Source of the DNA: Chrysopilus asiliformis
Lineage: Eukaryota > Arthropoda > Insecta > Diptera > Rhagionidae
Direction of reading: 5' to 3'
Length of the DNA: 64,000 bases
Assembly: GCA_964034945.1 (NCBI GenBank)
Contig: OZ035963.1
Coordinates: 1,364,001-1,428,000, forward strand
Shown: positions 36,467 to 46,600 of the stretch, in pieces
Position numbering within the stretch: position 1 is the first letter of the stretch
Layout of the letters: the number at the start of each line of letters is the position of its first letter
Notes under the pieces: generated by a model
What the model was told of the DNA's origin: nothing
Seen by the model: the letters and a program-made list of their open reading frames with translations, nothing else
Databases searched by the model: none
Translations under genes and position numbers: made by a program

Positions 36467-38727
36467 AAAAGACTTTTTGTGTCTTCTTTTTTTAACAAAC
36501 CAACCAACCAACGGCAGCTTATTCTTTTCTGTTTCGTTAAATAATTATTTATTAAAATTGTACGAAAATTCATCATGATTTGTCACATATTTTTGCTCCT
36601 CCGTCTTGGCTCAGCTTCTCAGGAAAGTCTCTCAAGTACTCGGAAAGTTCCGGCTAGTCTTCCATTGACAAACAATTTTTTTTCGCGATTTTAAAATGAA
36701 ACAGTATTAAAAAAATATTTTTAGTACCTGTAGAAACCGAAATCTATCAGAGTTAGCTACCATCCACCCACTGTCACTTTGGCATTTTACCCAATTCGAA
36801 AGATGCCCTGCTTCAATGTCAAGAACTTCAAGGATTGAATCTTAAAAAAATATTTTATTGTGAGTTACTTAAATTCCCGCCCCCCTCCCTCTTAAAACAC
36901 GCAAAATAGTCCAGGACGTCAACCCACTCGAAATCAGTGTCAGAGTAAAACGTCAATTTTTTGTCATTCCAGCCCTCAACTCCTGACGTTCCTGATTTTT
37001 TATAAGGGGAGGGTTGAGAAAAAAAATTCATAGACAAGGACGTCATGGAAGCATGGGCACAGACATGGGACCTAATCCTTTGTAATCCTAGCAAATGGTT
37101 CAAGGATTTATTTACTTTTTTATGTTTTTATATTACGATGTACAAAATTGTAACCGACAAGCGACAAGGCTCAAAACATACGAGGACTACTTGATCCAGA
37201 AATTCCTTACGTAAAGGATTCAGTTGAATAGAGAGAGAGAATAAGCATAAGATATACAGACGATTATCATTCATGCATATGATTTCTGATGTACAAGATA
37301 CCTACATATAAGGCTAATCTTTTAAATGTCATGTATAATGTATACAAGAGTCGAATTATTCCCTGCAAGGCAATGGGTTTCAATTCCTGCTACAGAGATT
37401 CGTGATATGACCATTTAGAGGGGAAGTTATGAAAAATTCAATATTGGGATTTGAACTGTGGCCAAAGGAAAATATCGATATGATGAGCTTCGGAATTTTC
37501 AGAATGATTAATAATAGCGCGAAACTATGTGAATTCTTTATATCGAGAACAAACCTTCGATATACATAATTTAATTTGAGCTTTTGGCATTCACTCTACT
37601 ATTGTGTGTGCTTTTGGTAAACGGATATAATATCGAAATAAAACGAAGCCAGTCACAAGGATGACAACTTAGGAAACGTCAACAAAAGGACTCTAAGGCA
37701 AGACAAAAAATATTTTTATGGTTGGTCTCACAGTTGAAACAAACGAACGTGCCTTAATAGTCTTTTCCCTGGAATTTTTCATACAATTCTCTTCGTATTC
37801 GTAATATTAAGATGGTGTCTTTATTTGAGCACTAGCAATGCATAGCATCAGATATAAAATTGTGGTCTACCTCCGATGGCAAACAATAAAAGGGATGATA
37901 TTGTGAAGTGTTCGTGTTTCATTCCAGATACACAAAAAAAAAACCTTCCTGAAAACGAAAAGCCTACAGAAGTCACGTCATTGAGCATGATGTGGCCAAA
38001 AAGATACTGAAATCCCTTTTCCCATCTTCGACCTTTGGAGAGCACACAAAACGTATAAAAAAGAACCGAATAAAAATATGGCCAGAAGGAATGGAAAACT
38101 AAATTCCGAAAATAGTTTTACGACTATTAAAACGTCTTAGTGGAATGCAAGTGGCACATGTTGAACAGAATCCATTTTCAAGCCTACTCATCCATCCAAC
38201 CATTCAGCCGTACATGGAGCACGTTTAATGCTTTTTCGTAAAAGAAAATTCATGAAGGGGAGTGAGTTTGAAAACAGAAATTTTCTTATCGAAGGCCATT
38301 ACTTATGTACCGACATGTCATTTAGATACTTCATTTGGCTTAAAAGCAACATGAAAATGTTAAAATTTCAATTTAATTTGGGTTTAAATGATCAAATAGT
38401 AAATCAATGACGTCCATTTCCGCGCTACGAGATTCATTTGGTGTGCTTCATTTGGTGTGTATGGTTTAGAGGGACAATTAGCCACTTTATTGTCAACTAT
38501 CGGGGAGACTTATCCGATACTGAATAGAAATTGGAAATCGAGATTTGAAATCGGTTCTCAAACGCCAAAAAAACTAATATATGCTTGTGGTTTTAAAACA
38601 GTTTTTTTGAAGAATCATGCCAGGCCAGAAACTTTAAACATCACTTTCGAAAAATCGTTGCTTACCCAAGAAACTGAAAATGGGTACATTCCGATTGCAC
38701 GACGGACACACAACCTGGATTGCAAAA
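36467..38727. other. AT-rich stretch without supported genes
   Basis: About 2.3 kb. A block at 36860-37080 with C-rich and G-rich ends and repeated GACGTC/GACGTT words may be a decayed repeat. A 92-codon frame at 38457-38735 runs into the MITE at 38730 and resembles nothing known. Confidence 0.35.
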
Positions 38728-38729
38728 TA

Positions 38730-39131
38730 GGGTAAAGTATCCAGATCTGAGCCCCGGCACCAGTTCTGAGCACCCCTGTTAATTTTCCGGTTAAAACAAG
38801 AATTGTGCGCGTTTGTGCCGATTAAACCACATTTCACAACGTGATGAAACCAATTATTCTTCGTATTCAATTCTCATTACTATAAGTTACGAGGCATACT
38901 TAAATTAATACAGGGGGCTCAGAACTGGATTTTACGATAATTTCCACATTTACACATAATTTCTTTTTTTTATCCAAATTGTTGAGGAATATGTATATGT
39001 TAATTTAATTTTAACATTCCATACTTTCGACGAGTAAATATAAGTTTCTCAGAAAGTATACGGAAGACAAAGAAAATATGGTATGAAGTGAAAAAAGGGC
39101 TTAAGGGGGCTCAGATCTGGGTGTTTTCCCC
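38730..39131. mobile_element. TA-flanked MITE with two nested inverted repeats, family C
   Basis: About 402 bp flanked by TA on both sides (38728-38729 and 39132-39133). The ends GGGTAAAGTATCCAGATCTGAG... and ...CTCAGATCTGGGTGTTTTCCCC are inverted repeats over about 27 bp with a few mismatches. A second, inner pair, CAGTTCTGAGC with CACCCCTGTTAAT, is mirrored by TTAATACAGGGGGCTCAGAACTG. TA duplication suggests Tc1/mariner-type mobilisation. No transposase remains. Confidence 0.65.
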
Positions 39132-39133
39132 TA

Positions 39134-39530
39134 TATGGGTTCATAAATTGGTTGCTGCAACGTTACTGCATCGGTTAAGCAACCATTTTTTGCCCAGATT
39201 TTTTGTGACAATAGTTACAAAGAAAAGCCTGATATTGGTGTGACAACTCCATATCTCACAAAAAAAAAGTTAATAAATAAAGATTTGAAAGAAATCGATT
39301 TTTTTATAAAATCTCTGCAATAATATCCTTAGATTCTCTTAAGTTTGGTGCCTACAACAGTGTTTACGGTCACTTCTTATATGTGTGAATTCTGTTCCTG
39401 AAGAATGGTTTATTTATCCATCAGAGACAGATCAACACTTACAGAAAATGCTGTAGTTTTTCTTTACCTTTTTCTTATTGTTAATGCTCTACGTTTTTTT
39501 TTTTCTTAGTTACTATAAAGTAGCATATCG
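39134..39530. other. Short AT-rich spacer between two MITEs
   Basis: Nothing recognised. Confidence 0.4.
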
Positions 39531-39533
39531 TAA

Positions 39534-39889
39534 GTCCGGTATTACACATGGCTTATTTAAGCCGGTAACTTTTGGGCTTAATAAGCGAGCCAATGTGCTT
39601 ACATTTGTGGCTTAAATAAGCCAATCCTGTTTGCATATGTTACATGTGTGTGTGTGGACTCAAACCATTGAAATTGCTGCTGCTCATATACTTCCCAAGA
39701 TCTTTACCTGCTGACGGTCAGAACGAAAATGATTTCTGCCTACTACTTTTACCAAACCGGTTCACACGCTTTGCATGTATGTAGATTGTCGATAAGCCAT
39801 GATTTCGAGTGGCAACTTTTCCCTCCTCAGTCGTTTCTCCCGAAAATCGGCTTAAGTAAGCCCGACAGTTGCCGTGTGTAATACCGCGC
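39534..39889. mobile_element. Harbinger-like MITE with TAA duplication, family D
   Basis: About 356 bp flanked by TAA (39531-39533 and 39890-39892). The ends CGGTATTACACATGGC and GCCGTGTGTAATACCG are inverted repeats, with less exact pairing continuing outward to the TAA and inward through GGCTTA/TAAGCC words. Several internal near-palindromes of the form GGCTTAAATAAGCC occur. A TWA target site with a 3-bp duplication is the pattern of PIF/Harbinger elements. No coding sequence. The superfamily is inferred from the target site only. Confidence 0.65.
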
Positions 39890-40394
39890 TAAGTGAATGA
39901 GTTGCTGAAATGAAGATTGTTTGTTGTTGAGATTCTTACATGGTTAAATCGACTAAGTTCAAACGAAATCTTTCGCTCAAAGAATAAGAATCTATCCTCG
40001 TTCTGATGCAGACTAATTCAACAATTTCTCGGAATTCAACTTCAACCTGTGTTTGTAAAGGACTCGTCACTTTCTGACATGACATGACGATGTTCAGATT
40101 ATATTAGAAAAGTTTAATCAGAAGATTGACGGGTTTTTCTTACGTTAGTTTTCATTCACAATCGAAAAAGTTTTAACGTAATCTCTGCCACTTACAAGTA
40201 ATACGAATAAACAGACATTCCATAGCATGATCACGTTCTGCCATCAATTATCTTCGGTTTTTGTGATTTTTGTTAAGTGCAAAGCAATCTAGACTGTAAT
40301 TGGCGAGTATTTGGGAGATCCGTAAAATTAAAACTCTAGCAAACCACAAAAATTTAAATTTCGTTTTATGGGACATTTTTATTTTTCCTTCCTT

Positions 40395-40440
40395 CAGCAT
40401 TTCAGTTCAATCGGTCGTGTGGTTCTCGAGATTGGAATTT
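40395..40440 (-). repeat. Dispersed repeat fragment, family Z copy 4 (inverted)
   Basis: The reverse strand reads AATCTCGAGAACCACACGACCGATTGAACTGAAATG (shown here only as evidence of the CTCGAGAACC and CGACCGATTGAACTGAAA blocks). It matches the cores at 13.54 and 44.09 kb. Confidence 0.45.
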
Positions 40441-41931
40441 TGAAAACTTTTTATATCGATTTTTTTGCTTGGTTTTTGGATTTCCCAATTGTTATAAAAC
40501 CGATTGATTAAAAAAAGCAGAACTAAGACCACTTGTGGCGAATTTTACAATATTTACCAGATTAATTTCCATACAACCGAAAAACAAAAATTCGCAGTGG
40601 AAATCATTTAAAAAAAACTTGACTCTATTTACTTTTGAAAGTATGAAAATATAACTTCAATAACAACTGTTTTTATTCTATTCTAGACGCTGCAAAAATT
40701 AATTATTCTGATGTCGACACAGGCCAAGTACAACAGATGTGATATCAGAGGTAAGGATCCTTTATATAAATTATATGCGTCGTTTTTAAATGAATTTTTC
40801 TTTTGCACCACCAAATGATTCTACGTTCATGTTTCATAATTACAATCAAATAAGGAATTTCATTTTGCTCTCTCAAAAGGAAGTCAAAATTCCTTCTCAC
40901 GTTGTCGCCCGGTCATAGTTGTTGCTTGCGTATAGCTATAAAATAATATCATCGGAAGATTTCGACATAACAAATCTCAATCTTGTTGATTAATAAAGTA
41001 ATTTCCCCGATAAAGGAATGTGTATTGCCTGTAGGGAACTTAAAATCCCCTGTTGAAAAGAAATTAAAAATCTCATCACTTTTCGACTACCATCAACAGA
41101 AAATCAGTATAGCGTAAGTCTAGTCGCGTAACGAAAAAAAAAACACAACACAATAATAAAGGGAAACCCATAGAAAACAATTTTCTTACATAACATCATA
41201 TACATGGGATCTTATGGAAAAAGTGGGAAAACTAATTAGAGTTGGGTTAACAAGAAGACAGGAGCGGCCCAGGACAAACCTTGGTAATACGACCAAACAT
41301 CTGCGTATATTCTAGCAGAATGGAGAAAACAAACTTGTCATACTACAAACGATCTCTGTATTGGATAACTCACCGAGGTGGGCACACGGGGTACAAAAGA
41401 AAATATAGAGATTACTAAATTTGAACCGTACCGTTAGTGTGATGTCTAGGGGGATCGGATAAAAGATGACAGTAGGAAATTCCTTTCGCCTTCGGAGCGA
41501 ATCGATTTTCACTTAAAAGAAATTATGTCATCAGTTTCAACATCTTTGTAAACATTTCCACATACGTCTTCCTATAGTGATCCCCATCAAAATATACCAC
41601 CTATATTCGCATCGATATGTATAGGTTTATGGCAGCATCCGTATATTTATTCGTTTGCCAGGAGGGACGGAACAAACACACGTGCATATACGGACTTTTT
41701 AAGCATAACTTTTCCCATCAGAAACCCATCTCAGCAGCCATCTATCCATCCTAAATCCTCATTCCCAGACATATCAACCGTTTTGGTCCTCTATCTGTCA
41801 CATATTATATCCCCGTCCTGACACAATGGAACATATGGATGACTATATCTGTTCTGTTATAAGCCATTCGAAGGAACAAACAGCTCAAAATGACAAAATC
41901 CTTCTGACAACCTTGTAGTATAGAGGCTGGT

Positions 41932-42417
41932 ATGGTATGGTCGGTATATCTTATCTGCCTGGTGTTATACTTATTCGAACATGGGCGAGAGTTGCCATCA
42001 ATCAATGGTGTTCAATTCAAGTATATACAAAATATAATTTTACGCTTCCAAGTTAAATGGATTGTCGTCAACGTTGTACAAGTCGCCATCAGTGTCTATG
42101 CCTGCATGCTGGGTGCTGTGTATATGAAAGTCTTTTCCATTTCAAAGTATCTCATAAAAGATGATATAACGATAAAAATTAGGATGTCAAGTTGCACTCA
42201 CTTGAAAGCGGCCGCGGCGGCAGCAGCAGCAGCAACAGTGATAAACGGGGTGGTTTTTCTCCCTTATTACCACCCAAACCGCTTTATTGACAGTGGCAAT
42301 CTCAAAAAAGTACCCAGCAAGATGATGGAATGTCGTGGCCCAAGTGTGATTCTGATTACAATGGCAATGACTGGGGCGGAGATGGGAGAAATCACCGTGT
42401 TGCTGGCGCTATCTTGA
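41932..42417 (+). CDS. Weak 161-codon open frame over a GC-rich patch
   Basis: The longest frame outside recognised repeats. It includes nine consecutive Ala codons from the triplet tract at 42208-42238. Its first half looks like random AT-rich translation. Another plus frame, open from 42291 to a TAG at 42474 and possibly preceded by a pyrimidine-rich CAG acceptor at 42291-42293, gives a more protein-like product starting WQSQKSTQQDDGMSWP. Two overlapping open frames in one GC-rich patch argue mostly for composition. Not recognised as any family, and probably not a gene. Confidence 0.1.
   Translation: MVWSVYLICLVLYLFEHGRELPSINGVQFKYIQNIILRFQVKWIVVNVVQVAISVYACMLGAVYMKVFSISKYLIKDDITIKIRMSSCTHLKAAAAAAAAATVINGVVFLPYYHPNRFIDSGNLKKVPSKMMECRGPSVILITMAMTGAEMGEITVLLALS
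42208..42238. repeat. (GCG/GCA)n triplet tract
   Basis: GCGGCCGCGGCGG followed by five CAG/GCA units. Includes a NotI site, unusual in this AT-rich DNA. Confidence 0.8.
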
Positions 42418-44087
42418 AAGATAAACCAATGGGGCTCTTGAACTCCCCACATTACGTTATATGCGAAAAATTGTAGTACCCACATTGATGGCTTCTCAAA
42501 TCACATACAAATGTTGTATGTACAAAAAAAAATATCAAATGCGTTACGACATCCTTAACATCCTCATCGTTCCTATCAAAAGTCATCGTTGACATCAAAA
42601 GAAGAACATTTATACAAGTGGACCAAAATGTCTGATATATGGATATGTGTGTACAAGCACAACGACATGTCGAAAAAATTATTACTGACTTCATTAAATG
42701 TCTTAATAGGAGTAATTTTGTATCTTTTTTTCGTCAAGTCGTGCAAATATTTCTCGCACATACAAGTGTATACATCAGAGAATTTACGATTATTGCGGTT
42801 TTAAGGGAAATTAAATTCTTCAAGATGTTAATTGTAAGCTGTTCATAAAAATACCCTTAATTCCCTCACATTTTAATTCGTCTGCATGTCCTGTTTTAAT
42901 GTTTGTGTGGCTTCTGCTACAGCATAAGAAGTTTTCTTTTAATTAAATAATTAATTTACAATCGAGAAATATTACTTTTGTGAAAAAATCTTAATGTATT
43001 CGATAGAAATCAAACAAAAATTGCTTAAATTACCTACTAATATCTTTTTGTTTACCTTTTATCTTAAAGTTCATGAACTTTAAAACATTTTCTAGTTCCG
43101 TATATCAGAAAAGGTCAGGGTCGAGATATTCCAGTTTAGGGCCATTTATTATTATTGAGTGCCTCAGGTAGACATTTAAACAAGTAGGAAACTTGGTAGG
43201 TAGGTGTCAACATAATCACATTCCATTTCATAATGGGGTAATAATGTGATTGGAATTACTTCATGATTTTTATTTGATTTCATTAAGGACAGAATTTTTG
43301 ATTAAATAATAAATAATTCATCATGCTAACAACCGGATTCATAATTAATAACCAAAAATGTGGCAATCTACATTTTTAGTTAGATTTGATTCATGCGTAT
43401 TTATTATAATATTTGAATAAAAAAAAATATTCCTCAATATTCGTTTGGTAGAACAAGTATTTTTATGGTTTTTTTTCATCTTTTTGAAAATGTTAAGGTT
43501 TTTTTCTAGGAAATGCTTATTACTTAGTCAGTAAAGGGTAATGGGGGATCGCTGATCTCGAATCCGTTGTCCGTTTTTCGATAGCTCTCACGGTTTGGGC
43601 AGGTCGCCTAGGGTGGCCTCAAAAAATTTTCCTAGCTCAAAATGGACAACAAATTTCGATTTCTCGTCGCCCAAAACCCCTACATTTCAAGTTTCAGCCC
43701 GATCAGAGAGACATTTTTTTGAAAAAAAAAACGCCAAAAATTGCAGTGGTGTTAGTCCATCGTTTTTTGCGATTTTTTTCAAAAAATAGATTTCGCTGAA
43801 ACTTGGTGTAAACTTAGTGGTTATCTAAAATATTTTTGTTTCTCACGAAATCATTTCAAACTCAAGTATCGAATTGCTCACGGCGAACTATTGAATACAA
43901 AAAAAAATTGGTTTTTGTAATATTTCAAAAAAAAAAGCTACGAGGATAAGGTGAAAAATTTCGGATCTGTCAGAGAAATATTATTTGTGGTACCTTTTTC
44001 CTCTTATCCTTGTACCTTCGTTCCGCTAGAAGAAATTAAGAATTTGGAAGAAAATTGAAAGAAACAAATTCCAAACGAAAAGGCAAA

Positions 44088-44140
44088 AATGCTCTAACTT
44101 GGAAACTGCTTGACTGATTGAGCTAGAACTTTGCGTAAAG
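44088..44140 (+). repeat. Dispersed repeat fragment, family Z copy 3
   Basis: ATGCTCTAACTTGGAAAC followed by GACTGATTGAGCTAGAACTT. It matches the 13.54-kb copy in order and spacing. Confidence 0.45.
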
Positions 44141-45769
44141 TCTGCGGAGCGCACACAACGAAGAAGAAAGAAAATTACAAAATTATTTATTTTCCTATCC
44201 GGCCATCCTACTCTCGTATTTATATAAAAAAAAATTATCCTACTCTTGTATATAAAAAATTTTTAATTATAAAAAAATCCCCGAAATTAACTTTTTAAGA
44301 CAAAAAGTCACATATTAAGGCCAATAAAAAAATAATTCAAAGAATTTGGCTCAAGATTAACGAAATAACAAAACATTTTCAAATAATATGAAATTTTTCT
44401 GTTTGTTTTCTTGGCATTAATAATAATATTTCTTGGCAATTTTATATTAAAAATAATTTTTAGAAAAGTATCTTGTGTTTGACCTACAATTGTTTTCCCT
44501 GAACAATTGTATCAAAGATTACGCGCCTTTTTTAGTGAATTTTTTGTGAGTTTTAAATGAATTCGAAATATTTTCTTTTTGTTTTATAATAAATCTAAAA
44601 TCAATGGAAATATTCAAGGTAATGTGAATCACAGAAAAAGTGGCTAAGTAACCAGATGTGTATTTATTCCCTCCTCACTACTCGTATGTGAACAAATTGC
44701 CGATTTCTCTTGAGTATTATTCACTTTAGCTGAAAGGGGAAGAAAGGCTTTTATCAATTTTTCTTATCATATGATTAATATATGTGATAAAGTCTTGTTT
44801 ACATTATTTTTCAGTTGTGTTTGTTTACCTGTATTTTTACTTAAAAGTCAATAAAAGCTTTTTTTAGAGATATACAATTGGTCTTATGCATGTATGCCAG
44901 TTTGTTTAAATACTTTATCAGTTGTTTTAATATCAGTAATATTTTATATCAAGCAGGTTGCATCATTTGCCGATTTCAATAAATATTTATAAATATCATA
45001 TTCTCTTTTTTAACCACAATTCTGAAAATTTGCCATGATTCAGACATAAAGAGGGGTTTCAATAGATTCGTAGAAAATATTTTATGGGGTTATCTAAAAG
45101 ATAAATAATTGCGGCTCGATTTCAAGGAAACATATTTCCGCAGATCTCAACGAAACGCTCAAAAGTTTAACTTAAATTTTCAGAAGTATGTATCCTTGTA
45201 TGGTTAACTGACAAAAATTTCTGAAAAAAATTTTACACGTAGATGTGACTTTCAAACATGTTTGCTTCATACCAGCAAATTTTCCTCCAACGTTAAAGTT
45301 TTCTAAAAATTCCTAAATCTCCTTTATACAAAGTTTTTGGATATCATTATCACAATTTACCGGGAAAAGTTGTTTTTTTACCCTCTTTCTACGTTTTTAA
45401 CTTTTTTATATGAAGCACAATAAAAACGTATTGTGGTAAAAATGTCGACCTTTAAAAAACATTTCCCGAACACTCCCGACTTGTCTATGTTCAAAATTTC
45501 TCTGTCAACGTGTCTATGTCCAAAATTTCTCTAAAACTATTTCAGCTAGAGCCATAAACTTTTACAAGCATTTGTGGACCTTGAATGGGACGATCTTATC
45601 AACTTTTGATGCAAATCCGTTAACCGGAAGTGAACAAAATTGCGGCCATTGGAAAATTCCAATTTCGTTTTTCGCGATTTACTCCAAAACTAGGCCTTTT
45701 TTAATAATCTTAGGTATGATAAAAGTTGGAGACAATAAAATTTCCTGCATTTTTGTCTTTTATTGGATA

Positions 45770-46379
45770 CTAGCTTGCATACCCGTCGTTACCGGGTTTT
45801 TTTTTATGGTCTATGTTGGAGCTAAACTTCAGGCCAATCGGCTCGGTAGTTTCCCCGCGAAAGGCTAACATAGAGGAAGAGCTAAGTTTCGAGATCACTT
45901 TACCCCCTCTCCTTACTCCCCCCACCCCTCGCACTACTTTTCCGTATGCCTATGTTGGAACCAGAACTACCACAGACACACATGCCAAGTTTCAGGCCAA
46001 TCGGTTCAGTAGCTTCCCCGCGAAAGAGTAACATAGCGCAAAAACTAAGTTTCGAAATCACTTTACCTCCTCCCCTCACTCCCCCCACCCCTCGGGGATG
46101 GACCCCGACGAATATCTATGCCAAATTTCAGGCCAATCGGTTCAGTAGCTTCCCCGCAAAAGAGTAACATAGCGCAAAAACTAAGTTTCGAAATCACTTT
46201 ACCCCCTCCCCTCACTCCCCCCACCCCTCGCGCTACTTTTCCGTATCCTTATGTTGGAACCAGAACTACCACAAACACTCATGCCAAATTTCAAGTCAAT
46301 CGGTTCAGCCGTTTTTGCGTGAAAGATGAACAGACAGACAGACAGACACCAACTCATTTTTTATTATATATTAGTATGA
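45770..46379 (-). mobile_element. Non-autonomous Helitron-like element W, copy 1
   Basis: Read on the minus strand it starts A|TCATACTAATATATAA, continues through GAGTTGGTGTCTGTCTG and CAAAAACGGCTGAACCGATT, and ends with a short hairpin (ACCCG...CGGGT, here one base changed in the loop), then ATGCAAG and CTAG|T. A TC start, a CTRR end about 8-12 nt after a hairpin, insertion between A and T and no target duplication are the hallmarks of Helitrons. There is no Rep/helicase sequence. It sits inside repeat X. Internal units are repeated three times (see 45828-46292). Frames of 72-104 codons over it are translations of those repeats. Confidence 0.65.
45828..46292. repeat. Internal tandem units of W1 with C-rich (G4-forming) runs
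   Basis: The block starting CAGGCCAATCGG begins at about 45830, 45993 and 46129, with a divergent fourth start at about 46292, so the spacing is 163, 136 and 163 bp. Each unit contains CCCCTCCCCTCACTCCCCCC or a variant. On the minus strand this has four G runs and could form a G-quadruplex. W copies at 49, 56 and 63 kb show one unit. Confidence 0.7.
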
Positions 46380-46600
46380 TCTCAAATCGTTACTTGCAAA
46401 AAATCATTTTTTTGCATTATCTCGAAAGCTAATGATTTTTTGGGTAGTTTAATCTATTTGAATAATATTTTCTACGATTCTCCCCTTCTACATTTTTGCC
46501 TTTAACCTTTAATCAATGTCTTTTTTTTATTTATCGGGTTATAGTAAAAATTGCGCGTGGACGTAGATTTGTATAAGAAAGTCACATCCGACATTTTCCA

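Larger units (their letters stand above)
39893..45389. other. AT-rich stretch with repeat fragments, no supported gene
   Basis: About 5.5 kb. Holds an inverted family-Z core near 40400, the GC-rich triplet tract at 42208, a repeat-like block at 43530-43810 (TTTCAGCCCGATCAGAGAGAC and neighbours) and a further Z core at 44088. No gene was recognised, apart from weak open frames near 42 kb. Confidence 0.35.
45390..46600 (+). repeat. Dispersed repeat X, copy 2, unexpanded and interrupted by W
   Basis: Matches copy 1 through AAAAAACATTTCCCGA, GAGCCATAAACTTTT, CCGTTAACCGGAAG (45617-45630), GCATTATCTCGAAAGCTAATG and the terminal box GGACGTAGATTTGTATAAG near 46560. Where copy 1 has the 1.2-kb octamer array, this copy has only TTGTCTATGTTC and a near-duplicate GTGTCTATGTCC at 45482-45522. 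Element W1 (45770-46379) splits it. Outer limits are approximate. Confidence 0.6.
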
